Of a DNA stretch of 64,000 nucleotides, positions 43,877 through 52,932 are shown piece by piece (positions within the stretch are counted from its first letter, which is position 1; every line of letters begins with the position of its first letter). The notes under the pieces are model-generated. The model made no database searches. It saw only the letters and a list, made by a program, of their open reading frames with translations, and was not told the DNA's origin. The stretch comes from [Clostridium] citroniae WAL-17108 (GTDB lineage: Bacteria; Bacillota; Clostridia; Lachnospirales; Lachnospiraceae): contig NZ_JH376422.1 in NCBI RefSeq assembly GCF_000233455.1, positions 351,597-415,596 of the forward strand, written 5' to 3'. The translations under genes and the position numbers were made by a program.

Positions 43877-44703
43877 CACAGAGCACCTCCTAATTCTGTT
43901 TTTGCCTTGGCATATTCTTCGTCATTGATGGCCTTTCCATGCCATGTGTTCCTGCCCTCCATAAAGGAGACGCCCTTGCCTTTTACGGTTTTTGCCAGGA
44001 TCAGGGAAGGTTTCCCGGACACGGCTTTTGCTTCCTTTACCGCCCTGCATATGTCTTCCACATCATGACCGTCACAGGGGACCACATTCCAGCCAAATGC
44101 CTCCCATTTTGCCCTCAGGTCACCCATGGGCATGATCTCCTCAAGGGTTCCGTCCAGCTGCACTCCGTTGTTGTCCAGAAAACCGATGAGATGGTCGGCT
44201 TTAAACTTGGAGGCGGACATAGCTGCCTCCCAGACACAGCCTTCCTGTATTTCCCCATCTCCCATGATCACATATGTATAGGAATCCTGTCCCTTGATCC
44301 TTGCGGACAGGGCCATCCCAAGGCCGGCGGACAATCCCAGCCCCAGAGGGCCTGTGGACAATTCCACCCCTGGGGTCTTGTGCACACATGGGTGCCCCTG
44401 AAGCATACTGCCGGCCTGACGCAGGTTCTTTAACTCCTCTTTTGGGAAAAATCCTTTTTCCGCCAGGACCAGATAAAGGATCGGGGCTGCATGGCCTTTG
44501 GACAGCACCAGATGATCTCTTCCCTCCATGGCGGGGTTCTGCGGATCCACGTTCATGATCTCAAAATACAGGGCGGTAAGTATCTCGGTACAGGACAGGG
44601 AACCGCCCGGATGCCCGGTCTGGATGCTGTGAAGCAGATCGATCAGCTGGTTCCTGAACCGGCTGCACTGTGTCTGTAATTCCTTTTTTCTTTCATTGGT
44701 CAT
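43876..44703 (-). CDS. Transketolase-like, N-terminal subunit
   Basis: A 275-residue thiamine-diphosphate-binding subunit. The ThDP motif GDGEIQEGCVWEAAMSASKF ends at the conserved LDNNGVQLDG. Upstream, HPGGSLSCTEILTALYF and LSKGHAAPILY give the conserved His residues of transketolases. The ribosome site AAAGAGGAGATAAGACA precedes the ATG. It is translationally coupled to the C-terminal subunit. Confidence 0.87.
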   Translation of the reverse strand: MTNERKKELQTQCSRFRNQLIDLLHSIQTGHPGGSLSCTEILTALYFEIMNVDPQNPAMEGRDHLVLSKGHAAPILYLVLAEKGFFPKEELKNLRQAGSMLQGHPCVHKTPGVELSTGPLGLGLSAGLGMALSARIKGQDSYTYVIMGDGEIQEGCVWEAAMSASKFKADHLIGFLDNNGVQLDGTLEEIMPMGDLRAKWEAFGWNVVPCDGHDVEDICRAVKEAKAVSGKPSLILAKTVKGKGVSFMEGRNTWHGKAINDEEYAKAKTELGGAL

Positions 44704-44791
44704 TGTCTTATCTCCTCTTTATGGGCACGGAAGGATCCTGTTTCGGCCTTCTGCGTGCGATCATTGTCATTTCGCTTAAAAAAATCCACCC

Positions 44792-45454
44792 TCAGCAAAG
44801 TGACGCAAGTTTTTGTTTGATTTCCTCTACACACAGCCTGGGGCTGGTGAGCACAGGGCATCCGGTGACAGCGGCGATCTCATGTTCTAAATGGGCCATG
44901 GATGCCTGGGCCAGGACAATACAGTCATATCCTGTAAACTCCGTTGCCTTTTCCATGAGGATCCGGTCATGTTTTTCCATGTCCATGGCCTTCAGCGCCT
45001 GAAATGCCTGGGCGCACACACATGTGTCAATGGAAAGCTTTTTCCCTGCCGTCTCCCCTTCCCTCTCAATCTTTGAAACAGTGGGATGGACCGTGCTCCC
45101 GGCAGTGGCCATGACCAGCACCCGCTCACCGTATGTGACACTTGCTTTTGCCATGGCGTCATCAATGGCGATCACCGGAACCTTTATAAACGGCCGTATC
45201 ATCTCCACCGTGGGGGTCAGTGTGGAACAGGTTGTAACGATCAGATCCGCCCCGGTCAGCTCCTGGGCCTTGATGTCAAGGAGAAGACGGTTCCTGTTAT
45301 CCGCGGTAAATTCCCCTTTTTCATTGGGATCATTGGCCAGGTAATCATCCCACAGGTTGTGGACCGTTAGATCCGTTCCAATCTCCCGGCGCAGCATTTG
45401 GTCAAAACTGACTGCCACGCTTTTTACCGTGTGGATCAATGCAATACTTTTCAT
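44792..45454 (-). CDS. Asp/Glu/hydantoin racemase-superfamily protein
   Basis: A 220-residue protein of the aspartate/glutamate racemase superfamily. The first catalytic-type cysteine is present (IVTTCSTLTPT, Cys76). At the place of the second cysteine (usually LGCxxM) the sequence reads VLAQASMAHL, so the classical two-cysteine racemisation is unlikely. Single-cysteine members include arylmalonate decarboxylase, so decarboxylation or isomerisation of an acid is possible. The start MKSIALIH at 45454 overlaps the stop of the preceding gene (ATGA). Confidence 0.72.
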   Translation of the reverse strand: MKSIALIHTVKSVAVSFDQMLRREIGTDLTVHNLWDDYLANDPNEKGEFTADNRNRLLLDIKAQELTGADLIVTTCSTLTPTVEMIRPFIKVPVIAIDDAMAKASVTYGERVLVMATAGSTVHPTVSKIEREGETAGKKLSIDTCVCAQAFQALKAMDMEKHDRILMEKATEFTGYDCIVLAQASMAHLEHEIAAVTGCPVLTSPRLCVEEIKQKLASLC

Positions 45455-46305
45455 ATCCCGCTCCTGTCTGCTGCTTTTCTTCCATATACCCGCTCTGCAA
45501 TGGGTCCGAGACATGCCATGGCTCCCCTGGCAGCTTCCTTCATGGATGGGATCTGGAATATTTCCGTACAAAAATTGCCGTCATAGCCGCATTCTTTAAA
45601 AGTGGTGAGAATCTTTTCAAAGTCCAGCCCGCAGTGGCCGGGGTAGCGGCGGTTATTGTCCGCCAGGTGGACATGTATGTTATATTTGCTGTAGTCTCTG
45701 ATGGCCTGGTACAGGTCCTTTTCCTCCAGGTTCAGATGGAAGACATCCATCATCAGCCGGAAGTTAGGGCGGTCCACCCGCTCTACCATGCGGGCTCCCT
45801 CTGCCAGTGTATTAATAAAATTGGTCTGCATAATGGTCACTGTCTCAAGGGCAATGGCCACATTCCCGGGCGCCGCATAGTCTGCCAGTTCCCGGAAAGC
45901 TTCCACTGCCAGTCCCTCTGTCTGCTCATGGGAAAGCCGGGCACAGTACTGGCCCCTGACCCGGCCGATATTAATGTTGGCCCCAAGGTATCCGGCAAAA
46001 TCAATGATCTCCTTGGTCCGTTTAATAGCCTCCCTGCGGATCTCCTCCTCGGGGCTGGTATAGCTCAGTCCCAACTGCCCAAACAGCTCCCCTGTGCACA
46101 CCAGCGCGATGGATATGCCGTATTTTTCAGCTGTTCCCTTTACTTCCTCCCAGTCAAGTTCCCCCGGGTTCAGAGTCATAAGCTCCACGCCGTCATACCC
46201 AAGCCTTGCCAGATCCCCAAAGCTTTGATCCAGCGGCCCCTGATAGGCGGTGACGGAGTCGGCAACGGCCACGTCTGGAGTGGCTACCTGATAACATAGT
46301 TTCAT
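45451..46305 (-). CDS. Xylose-isomerase-like TIM-barrel protein (C)
   Basis: A 284-residue sugar phosphate isomerase/epimerase-type TIM barrel, only distantly similar to proteins A and B. Candidate metal ligands are the Glu in IALETVT, the Asp in LMMDVFHLN with its following His, the His in IHVHLAD and the Glu in CTEIFQ. The pattern recalls hydroxypyruvate isomerase and tagatose epimerase relatives. It is the first gene of the operon behind the sigma-54 promoter at 46369-46385, and its start has AAGGAGG in front. Confidence 0.75.
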   Translation of the reverse strand: MKLCYQVATPDVAVADSVTAYQGPLDQSFGDLARLGYDGVELMTLNPGELDWEEVKGTAEKYGISIALVCTGELFGQLGLSYTSPEEEIRREAIKRTKEIIDFAGYLGANINIGRVRGQYCARLSHEQTEGLAVEAFRELADYAAPGNVAIALETVTIMQTNFINTLAEGARMVERVDRPNFRLMMDVFHLNLEEKDLYQAIRDYSKYNIHVHLADNNRRYPGHCGLDFEKILTTFKECGYDGNFCTEIFQIPSMKEAARGAMACLGPIAERVYGRKAADRSGI

Positions 46306-46368
46306 CTTGCATTTCCTCCTTCCATAATATCCGGCATCTTTTACCGATGGGATTCTGATGTATTAAAG

Positions 46369-46385
46369 AGCAAAAAACATGCCAA
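46369..46385 (-). promoter_or_regulatory. Sigma-54 promoter of the isomerase/transketolase operon
   Basis: Minus-strand TTGGCATGTTTTTTGCT: -24 GG and -12 GC at the exact 12-base spacing of the TGGCAY-N5-TTGCW consensus. It lies 64 bases before the start of isomerase C. Confidence 0.88.
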
Positions 46386-46448
46386 CTTTTCTCCCCCTTA
46401 CAGGTCCCCATCAGGCCCCTGTTTTCATTTTCTTTCACACCAGACCTT

Positions 46449-46525
46449 TGTTTCAATTATAACATGTTTCAAAAATGTTTCGTTTTGTTTCTGGTTTCTT
46501 TTCGGTATATGTTTCAAAGTGTTTC
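46449..46525 (-). promoter_or_regulatory. Phased TGTTTC cluster, probable enhancer sites
   Basis: TGTTTC (GAAACA on the minus strand) occurs at 46449, 46465, 46476, 46486, 46510 and 46520, with GGTTTC at 46493. Neighbouring copies are mostly 10-11 bases apart. The cluster is 64-140 bases upstream of the -24 element, the usual range for sigma-54 activator binding. Confidence 0.65.
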
Positions 46526-46555
46526 CCTTTTTCTTTTAGCCAAGATTCTCCTGGC

Positions 46556-46606
46556 GCAAAAGCCATGAGCCGAACAGCCTCCCTGTTCCCGACCCATGGC
46601 TTTTGC
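46556..46606 (-). terminator. Terminator after tctC
   Basis: Perfect 12-bp arms GCAAAAGCCATG/CATGGCTTTTGC with a 27-base loop, 50 bases beyond the tctC stop. The remainder of this ~350-base gap holds the sigma-54 promoter and enhancer cluster. Confidence 0.65.
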
Positions 46607-46656
46607 CTTTTATCTCCATCTGAACTTTACATCAGGCTCTCCTGCGGATCCTGCTC

Positions 46657-47643
46657 TTACTGGATCCCCATGCTCTCCATATAGTCCTTCTCATAATCTG
46701 TCACATACTCTGTGGCCGCTGTCATGTCCATATAGTTGCCGATCAGCTTGTTCTTCTCCAGATAATCCGTATTCCAGGCATCTGTCTCAGATACCTTCTT
46801 TAACTGTTCGCTCCAGAATGCCGCCGCTGAATCGCTCATGGCCGCCGGAGCCGCCACGCCTCGCCATACCGGCACTTCCACATTTTCATAATCGCCGATC
46901 TCGCTTAAGGTGGGGGCGTCTGCCAGGCTGCCTGTGTACCGCTCCGTGGACAATGCCAGCACCGGGATCAATGAACCTGCCGCCACATACTCCGTGGCTG
47001 CCGCGGGTTTGGATATAACAAACTCAATGTGGCCTCCCAGGGCTGCTGTGATGGCATCGCCGGTGGAGTCATATGTTATGTAGGTCATCATATCCTTACC
47101 GATTCCCAGCTCCGCGATCAGGGCATCGTAAGTGGCGATATCATCTCCCTTGGAACCGCCGATCACCACCTTGGTCCCGCTCTTAGCCGCCTCTATAGCT
47201 TCGCTGAAATCAGCGTATTGTGTCTGGTCCCCCTTAAAGATCAGCTGCTTATCCACTGCCATGACGGCCAGGATCCTGAAGTTGGAGGAGCGGTTCTTTG
47301 TATTCTGCACCATAGGCATCAGGTCGCCGCTGTTAAACGTTAAAAGGGTGTAATCCGCCTTTTTCCCCTTTGTGCCGGCAACTTCATTTCGCCCGATCTC
47401 GCCGCTTCCGTCCGTCTTGTTTGTGACAATAATGGTCTGTCCATTGATCAGACTCTCCTTGACCATGATATCAGATATCATTCTGGTATAGATGTCGCTG
47501 CCCCCGCCCGGACTGGACGTGACCATCCAGTTGATATTGTCCTTTGGCTCAAAGGGACCATCGCTGCTGCTTTCCCCGCATCCTGTCATCACAGCTGCCG
47601 CCATCATAGCTGCCATTGCCAGTAACATATTCCTTTTTTTCAT
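46657..47643 (-). CDS. tctC: TctC-type tricarboxylate-binding lipoprotein
   Basis: A 328-residue extracellular binding protein of tripartite tricarboxylate transporters (Bug family). The signal peptide ends in the lipobox VMTGC. The ligand-loop segments NINWMVTSSPGGGSDIYTR and the ending of the first lobe IIVTNKTDGSGEIG are typical. Such proteins deliver carboxylates to TctAB. The ribosome site AGGAGGG precedes the start. It is the last gene of the pdxA-tctBAC unit. Confidence 0.88.
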   Translation of the reverse strand: MKKRNMLLAMAAMMAAAVMTGCGESSSDGPFEPKDNINWMVTSSPGGGSDIYTRMISDIMVKESLINGQTIIVTNKTDGSGEIGRNEVAGTKGKKADYTLLTFNSGDLMPMVQNTKNRSSNFRILAVMAVDKQLIFKGDQTQYADFSEAIEAAKSGTKVVIGGSKGDDIATYDALIAELGIGKDMMTYITYDSTGDAITAALGGHIEFVISKPAAATEYVAAGSLIPVLALSTERYTGSLADAPTLSEIGDYENVEVPVWRGVAAPAAMSDSAAAFWSEQLKKVSETDAWNTDYLEKNKLIGNYMDMTAATEYVTDYEKDYMESMGIQ

Positions 47644-47679
47644 TAATAAACCCTCCTATGATATTTTATGGTAAAACCG

Positions 47680-49185
47680 TCAAGCCTTTGATCTTGCTTT
47701 CCTTATAACTGCCTTGATAACGGGTGCAAATATAAATGCCAGGAAAATCAGCATCAGCACACAGGTGATCGGTCTTGTAAAGAAAATGTCCAGGCTGCCT
47801 CCTGAGATCATAAACGCCTTACGCATATTGGACTCCAAAAGCTTTGCCAATACAAAGGAAAGCAGCATGGGCGCTGTTGGGAATCCGCTCTTTGTAAGGA
47901 TATACCCCAGCACGCCTGACAGAAACATTACGATCACACCGTACATGGAATAGCTGGAGCTATAGGACCCAACCACACACACCGTAACAATAATGGGTAT
48001 CATAAACTTCACGGGCACGGACAGTATCTTGATCAGGAAAGGGATCACGCCAATGGATACGATCAGTGTGAAAATGTTGGACAGGAACAGGGAAGCGATC
48101 AGGCCCCATGTAAATTCCGGTTCATTGGTAAATAAAAGCGGGCCGGGGTTCAGTCCCCACATCATAAGTCCACCCAGGAGCACGGCGCCGGTTCCGCTTC
48201 CCGGAATCCCCAGTGCCAGCAGCGGTGCGAATGCGCCGGCCGCGGCTGCATTGTTTGCAGCCTCGCTGGCAGCGATCCCCTCGATGGCGCCGGTTCCAAG
48301 CTCCTCCTCGCTTTTAAACTTCTTCTGGGCCGCGTATCCCATAAAGGCGCCTGTGGTTGCCCCAGCACCCGGGAGCACGCCCACAAAGGTTCCCATGATA
48401 CCGGATCGTATGGATGGCGGCAGAAGCCTTTTAAAATCATGCTTTGTCAAAAGGCTGCCTTTGATGGTCAGTTTCATATCGTGGTTTGCCTTTGTGTCCT
48501 CTCCCCGTTCCATCACCAGCTTAATGACCTGGGAAAAGCCCACCGTGCCGATGATAAATGGCGTAAAGGGAATGCCGCCCAGCAGGTACATGCTGCCAAA
48601 ATCATAACGGGGAGAACCGGACAGGGTATCCATTCCCATGCTTGCCAGCAGGATTCCCAGCATTGTGATAACCACGCCCTTGATGGGATTTTCGCCCACA
48701 AGCCAGCTGATGCTTGTCATGGCGATAAACAGCAGGGCCGTCATTTCGGACGGGCCGAATTTCAATCCTACATTGGCCAGGGCCGGTCCAGTAAATGTCA
48801 GGATGATGATGCCGATGGTTCCGCCGATAAAGGAAGCCATGTTGGCGGTAAACAGTGCCTGACCCGGACGTTTCTTTTTAGCCGCCATGGGATAACCGTC
48901 CATGGCCGTACAGATGGCCGGTGAATCTCCGGGAATGTTCAGCAGGATGGCGCTGAACGCGCCGCCGTACATATTGGAATAATAGATGGCTCCCAGCATG
49001 ATGATCGCCGTGGTGGGATTAAATTTGTAGGTAAGGGGCAAAAGCAGGGCAACGCCTGCAAGGCTTCCGATACCGGGCATGGCGCCCACGATCAGCCCCA
49101 GAACAGCGCCCATCATGGCCGCACTTACATTGCCGAATGTAAATAAAGTGGAAAAGCCTCCTAACAACAGTTGTATATTTTCCAT
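47680..49185 (-). CDS. tctA: TctA-type transporter large subunit
   Basis: A 501-residue membrane protein with about twelve helices. The hallmark repeats GAMPGIGSLAGVALLLPLTY near the N-terminus and GVLPGAGATTGAFMGY in the second half are those of TctA, the channel subunit of tripartite carboxylate importers driven by an ion gradient. It lies 17 bases after tctB. Confidence 0.93.
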   Translation of the reverse strand: MENIQLLLGGFSTLFTFGNVSAAMMGAVLGLIVGAMPGIGSLAGVALLLPLTYKFNPTTAIIMLGAIYYSNMYGGAFSAILLNIPGDSPAICTAMDGYPMAAKKKRPGQALFTANMASFIGGTIGIIILTFTGPALANVGLKFGPSEMTALLFIAMTSISWLVGENPIKGVVITMLGILLASMGMDTLSGSPRYDFGSMYLLGGIPFTPFIIGTVGFSQVIKLVMERGEDTKANHDMKLTIKGSLLTKHDFKRLLPPSIRSGIMGTFVGVLPGAGATTGAFMGYAAQKKFKSEEELGTGAIEGIAASEAANNAAAAGAFAPLLALGIPGSGTGAVLLGGLMMWGLNPGPLLFTNEPEFTWGLIASLFLSNIFTLIVSIGVIPFLIKILSVPVKFMIPIIVTVCVVGSYSSSYSMYGVIVMFLSGVLGYILTKSGFPTAPMLLSFVLAKLLESNMRKAFMISGGSLDIFFTRPITCVLMLIFLAFIFAPVIKAVIRKARSKA

Positions 49186-49202
49186 CTTTTACTGCTCCTT
49201 TC

Positions 49203-49652
49203 CTATAATATATATTCCAGAAGGCCCATGGGGAAATAAACTCCCAGCCACAGGCGGAATACGCCCACGGAAATAGCCACACAAACAGCCAGTACGATCA
49301 GCGTATCCTTCCAGCTTGTACGCTCAAACACCTTCAGCCACAGTATGATAAACAGATAACAGCTGGGAAGAAGGCCGATAATATAGCTTCCAACTATGAT
49401 CCCCGCGCCTCCGGCAATGACCAGAAGTTCATTCCTCTCGTACCTGGCTGATCCCTCATCTTTTAAAGACTGGATAAAGGAAGCAATACTGGTCAGGAAC
49501 ATGACAATTGCCATGATCGCCGGAAAAAATCCCGGCATCGGACCATCGACATCACTCCAGAACCCCAACTGCGTAAATCCAATCACTGCAAATACCACTG
49601 CGAACACTGCCAGCAGCAGCGGTACGATCTGTTTTGTCCCTATCCTCTTCAT
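49203..49652 (-). CDS. tctB: TctB-type transporter small subunit
   Basis: A 149-residue membrane protein with four predicted helices, as expected for the small TctB subunit. The first helix is followed by the conserved-type DVDGPMPGFFPAIMA segment. The start MKRIGTK at 49652 has GGGAGGTTTAT upstream. Assignment is helped by adjacency to tctA. Confidence 0.85.
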   Translation of the reverse strand: MKRIGTKQIVPLLLAVFAVVFAVIGFTQLGFWSDVDGPMPGFFPAIMAIVMFLTSIASFIQSLKDEGSARYERNELLVIAGGAGIIVGSYIIGLLPSCYLFIILWLKVFERTSWKDTLIVLAVCVAISVGVFRLWLGVYFPMGLLEYIL

Positions 49653-49681
49653 ATAAACCTCCCTTTTCAAGTACACATTGC

Positions 49682-50683
49682 TTATGCTCTCAGGTGGTTG
49701 GCCATCCTTGCCGCCATTTTAACCGCATTCTCAAAGGCAGATGTTTTTACGATCCCCTTACCCGCAATATCATAGGCGGTTCCATGGGCACATGTGACAA
49801 TGGGAGCCGGAAGCCCTCCCGCAATGGTGATTCCCTGGTCAAATCCCTTTAATTTCAGCGCAATCTGCCCCTGATCGTGATACATGGTCACCACACCGTC
49901 AAAATCTCCGTTAAAAGCCTTGATAAACAGGATATCCGATGGATACGGCCCATAGGCGTCAATCCCCATTTCCCTGGCTTTTTCAATGACCGGAGCAATC
50001 ACATCAATTTCTTCGCGTCCGCATTTCCCGCCCTCTCCGCAGTGGGGGTTCAAAGCGGCCAGCGCAAGCCTGGGCTTTTCGATTCCCGAATTTTTCAGAG
50101 ACACATTGGCAAGGCGCACCGCCCTCATAATGGTCTCCTCCGTCAGGTCATGGCTTACCCGGCTGATGGGAATATGGCTGGTGGTCCTGGTGGTCCACAG
50201 ATCTCCCAGAACATTGATCTCCCCAAAGGGTTCTGTGTGCTGGAACAGATGGGCCATGTAGTGATGCTCACTCTCAAAGGGGCATCCTGCTTTGATCATG
50301 GCCTGCTTATTCAGTGGCGCAAAGCAGAAACCTTCAATCTTTCCATCCTTATAAAGTTCAATTCCGGTTCTCAGCATATCCAGGCAGGCTTGTCCGCTTT
50401 TTACGTTGATCTGTGCATAGGGAACTTCCTCAGGATCCAGATCCCTCTGATCCAGCACAGGGATCCCTTTACTCCAGTCCGCATCCTCCACCCGGCTGAT
50501 CACCTGCATGGGGATCTCCAGCCCGCAGATCTCAGCCCCGCGCTGAAAGATCCTCGCATCTCCGATCACTACCGGACGGCAGTACTCATCATAGAATCCG
50601 GATGCTGCCAGCTTTGCTATGATCTCAGCTCCCACTCCGGCTCCATCTCCTAAAAGCATTCCTAATATTGGTTTTGTGTTCAT
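49682..50683 (-). CDS. PdxA-family dehydrogenase (PdxA2-like)
   Basis: A 333-residue member of the 4-hydroxythreonine-4-phosphate dehydrogenase family. Metal-binding histidines and neighbours are visible in HHYMAHLFQ, NPHCGEGGKCGREE and YHDQGQIALK. Catabolic PdxA2 relatives oxidise 4-phospho-D-threonate or -erythronate to dihydroxyacetone phosphate and CO2, normally with a DUF1537 kinase. No such kinase is present in the window, so the substrate may be unphosphorylated or the kinase lies elsewhere. It is the first gene behind the sigma-54 promoter at 50739-50755. Confidence 0.83.
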   Translation of the reverse strand: MNTKPILGMLLGDGAGVGAEIIAKLAASGFYDEYCRPVVIGDARIFQRGAEICGLEIPMQVISRVEDADWSKGIPVLDQRDLDPEEVPYAQINVKSGQACLDMLRTGIELYKDGKIEGFCFAPLNKQAMIKAGCPFESEHHYMAHLFQHTEPFGEINVLGDLWTTRTTSHIPISRVSHDLTEETIMRAVRLANVSLKNSGIEKPRLALAALNPHCGEGGKCGREEIDVIAPVIEKAREMGIDAYGPYPSDILFIKAFNGDFDGVVTMYHDQGQIALKLKGFDQGITIAGGLPAPIVTCAHGTAYDIAGKGIVKTSAFENAVKMAARMANHLRA

Positions 50684-50738
50684 AAAAAATCACCCTTCCT
50701 TTTTTTAATTTTGTTTTCACATCTATGCCAATTAATAA

Positions 50739-50755
50739 AGCAAAATCTGTGCCAA
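50739..50755 (-). promoter_or_regulatory. Sigma-54 promoter of the pdxA-tctBAC operon
   Basis: Minus-strand TTGGCACAGATTTTGCT, an essentially perfect TGGCAC-N5-TTGCW match, 56 bases before the pdxA-like start codon. Confidence 0.92.
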
Positions 50756-50873
50756 CTTTTCCAGTAAGGATGATTTTTTTATTTTTCACTGTTTTTTCCC
50801 CTGATTCCGTTGTATATTATGTATAATTCCAGTCATATAAAGGAACATCTATAGGCTATTTTTTCCATTTTTT

Positions 50874-50936
50874 TGTTTCACCTTTATATTTTGTTTCCAA
50901 AATGTTTCATTATGTTTTTTTGTTTTATTTTGTTTC
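50874..50936 (-). promoter_or_regulatory. Phased TGTTTC cluster, probable enhancer sites
   Basis: TGTTTC at 50874, 50892, 50903 and 50931 plus TGTTTT at 50913 and 50921. The same motif and 10-11-base phasing as at 46449-46525, located 119-180 bases upstream of the -24 box and running into the 3' end of activator II. Confidence 0.62.
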
Positions 50937-52868
50937 ATTCAACAAGCCGTATTTCTTCATCTTCCGCCACAGAGTACTTTTATCAATCCCCAAAAAGGCG
51001 GCTGTCCTGCCCCGGTTATACCCGGAACACTCCAGTGCTTCTATTATGGCCTGCCGTTCCGCTTCCTTAAGGTTTGTGTTCCTGGGTATTTTCCCTTCCC
51101 CGGTTCCATATGTGTTATTATCATGTGTACCATTGCCATATGCGCCGCTGCCCGCCTCCGTTATGCCGGGCAGCGCCTGGCGTACCTCTCCCGCCCCTGC
51201 CACGGGACGTTCGCAGAGAATGCAGATGCGCTCGCAGAAATTGCGGATCTCCCGCACATTCCCCGGCCAGTCATAGCGCAGCAGCAGTTCCATCCCCTCC
51301 TCTGATATGTTCTCCAGCACACAGCCGGTGCGCCCATGCTCAAAGCCGGTCATACTTCTGACAAGAAGGGGAATGTCCTGTTTCCGCTCCCTGAGAGGCG
51401 GAATATCCAGTTCCAGAACATCCAGGCGGTACAGAAGGTCCCTTCGGAAATTTCCCTGTTCCACCTCCCGTTTCAGGCTTTTGTTGGTGGCGCATATGAC
51501 CCTCACATCAATGGGGATCACGGTATCATTTCCCAGGCGTATGATCTCCCGCTCCTGGAGCACTCTTAAAAGGCGGCTCTGAAGTTTTGGGGAAATGTCG
51601 CCGATCTCATCCAGGAAGATCGTCCCTTTGTGGGCAATCTCAAAAAATCCCATTTTTCCGCCCTTTGCAGCTCCTGTAAAGGCGCCCTCCACATAACCGA
51701 AAAGCTCACTTTCCAGCAGATCCTCGGGCAGAGCCGCGCAGTTGATGGCCACAAAGGGATTCTTGCGCCTGGGACTCAAGTTGTGGATGCTCTGGGCAAA
51801 CAGCTCCTTGCCGGTGCCGGTCTCACCGTGGATCAGAATATTGGAATCCGCATAGCTGTATTTTTCAGCTGTTCTGATCAGGCTTCCCATGGCCTGGCTT
51901 TGGTACAGGATATGCGTAAAGTCGTACTTGGCTGTAAAACCCGTGGAATAGATCCTCTTTCTCAGCTTTCCCTCCTCTGCCTGGATCTGCTCTGTCCCCT
52001 GGAAGGTGATCACCGCCCCAAAATCCTCGGACTCACCGGAGACAGGGACACAGTTGACCATCACCGGGCGGCCGGAACAGTCATAGACCTCGGAGAGTAT
52101 CTTTTTCTTTTTGCAGATCACCTCATCCATCTTTATATCCGGAAATATCTCCCTGATATCCGCTCCAACCAGGGATTCCTTGCGCTCTCTCATATAAGAA
52201 TAGCAGCAGCTGTTGGCCAGGGTGATGATCCCTTTTCTGTTAACGGACAGGATCCCCTGAAAGGAGTAGTTCATAATGCTGGCAATCTCATCCCGCTTTT
52301 CCCGCTCATACACCGTGATGGCGGCCAATGCCAATGCCTCTGTGATAGCCTGGTTCACCGCCTCCCTGCCGGAACGTATCATCACAGCCGGGATATTGCA
52401 CTGTTCCGCAATCTGTACCGTGGAATATCCCCCCACTATGACCTGGTTCCCATCCGCCTTTGCCCGCAGCACCGCTGTCTCCAGCTTTGTCTCATCATCC
52501 TCCGCATAGCAGCTCACCATCAGGTCAGGATATACCTGGTTCACCTGTTCCGCCCCATAGACCATGTTAAATGCCCCCACCACTGCGATCCGTTTCACAT
52601 CCCACCGTTCCAGGCACACATGAATGGCGGCCAGCACGTCATAGCCCGTGGTCTTAAGCTCCACACAGGGAATCTTCCTCCGCTTCAGGGTATGGGCCGT
52701 AAATCCCCTTGCAATGATCACATCCGCTTCCACATGCTCCAGTTTATTATTATAATAGTCCTGGACCACCCGGTACTGGATATCCCTGGATTCCGGCCGT
52801 TCACCGATGACCCGCTGGATCACCGGCAAGATATTGGGGTATGGTGCGAAAAATACAAGTTTAACCAT
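50925..52868 (-). CDS. Sigma-54-dependent activator with PrpR sensor domain (II)
   Basis: A 647-residue enhancer-binding protein. The N-terminal PrpR-type domain (VIIARGFTAHTLKRRKIPCV and KTTGYDVL) is followed by a PAS-like region, the AAA+ domain with Walker A GETGTGKE near residue 347, the intact sigma-54 contact loop GAFTGA near 393 and LDEIGDIS, and a Fis-type helix-turn-helix (NRGRTAAFLGIDKSTLWRKM). It is divergent from kdgT and lies directly upstream of the pdxA operon, so it probably controls both. Its leader carries a 14-bp tandem repeat. Confidence 0.9.
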   Translation of the reverse strand: MVKLVFFAPYPNILPVIQRVIGERPESRDIQYRVVQDYYNNKLEHVEADVIIARGFTAHTLKRRKIPCVELKTTGYDVLAAIHVCLERWDVKRIAVVGAFNMVYGAEQVNQVYPDLMVSCYAEDDETKLETAVLRAKADGNQVIVGGYSTVQIAEQCNIPAVMIRSGREAVNQAITEALALAAITVYEREKRDEIASIMNYSFQGILSVNRKGIITLANSCCYSYMRERKESLVGADIREIFPDIKMDEVICKKKKILSEVYDCSGRPVMVNCVPVSGESEDFGAVITFQGTEQIQAEEGKLRKRIYSTGFTAKYDFTHILYQSQAMGSLIRTAEKYSYADSNILIHGETGTGKELFAQSIHNLSPRRKNPFVAINCAALPEDLLESELFGYVEGAFTGAAKGGKMGFFEIAHKGTIFLDEIGDISPKLQSRLLRVLQEREIIRLGNDTVIPIDVRVICATNKSLKREVEQGNFRRDLLYRLDVLELDIPPLRERKQDIPLLVRSMTGFEHGRTGCVLENISEEGMELLLRYDWPGNVREIRNFCERICILCERPVAGAGEVRQALPGITEAGSGAYGNGTHDNNTYGTGEGKIPRNTNLKEAERQAIIEALECSGYNRGRTAAFLGIDKSTLWRKMKKYGLLNETK

Positions 52869-52932
52869 AAAGCTCCTCCTTTTCCATCGTTCCCTCCGCT
52901 TGATACTCCCTCCAAGCTGAAGTCTCCGGCGG

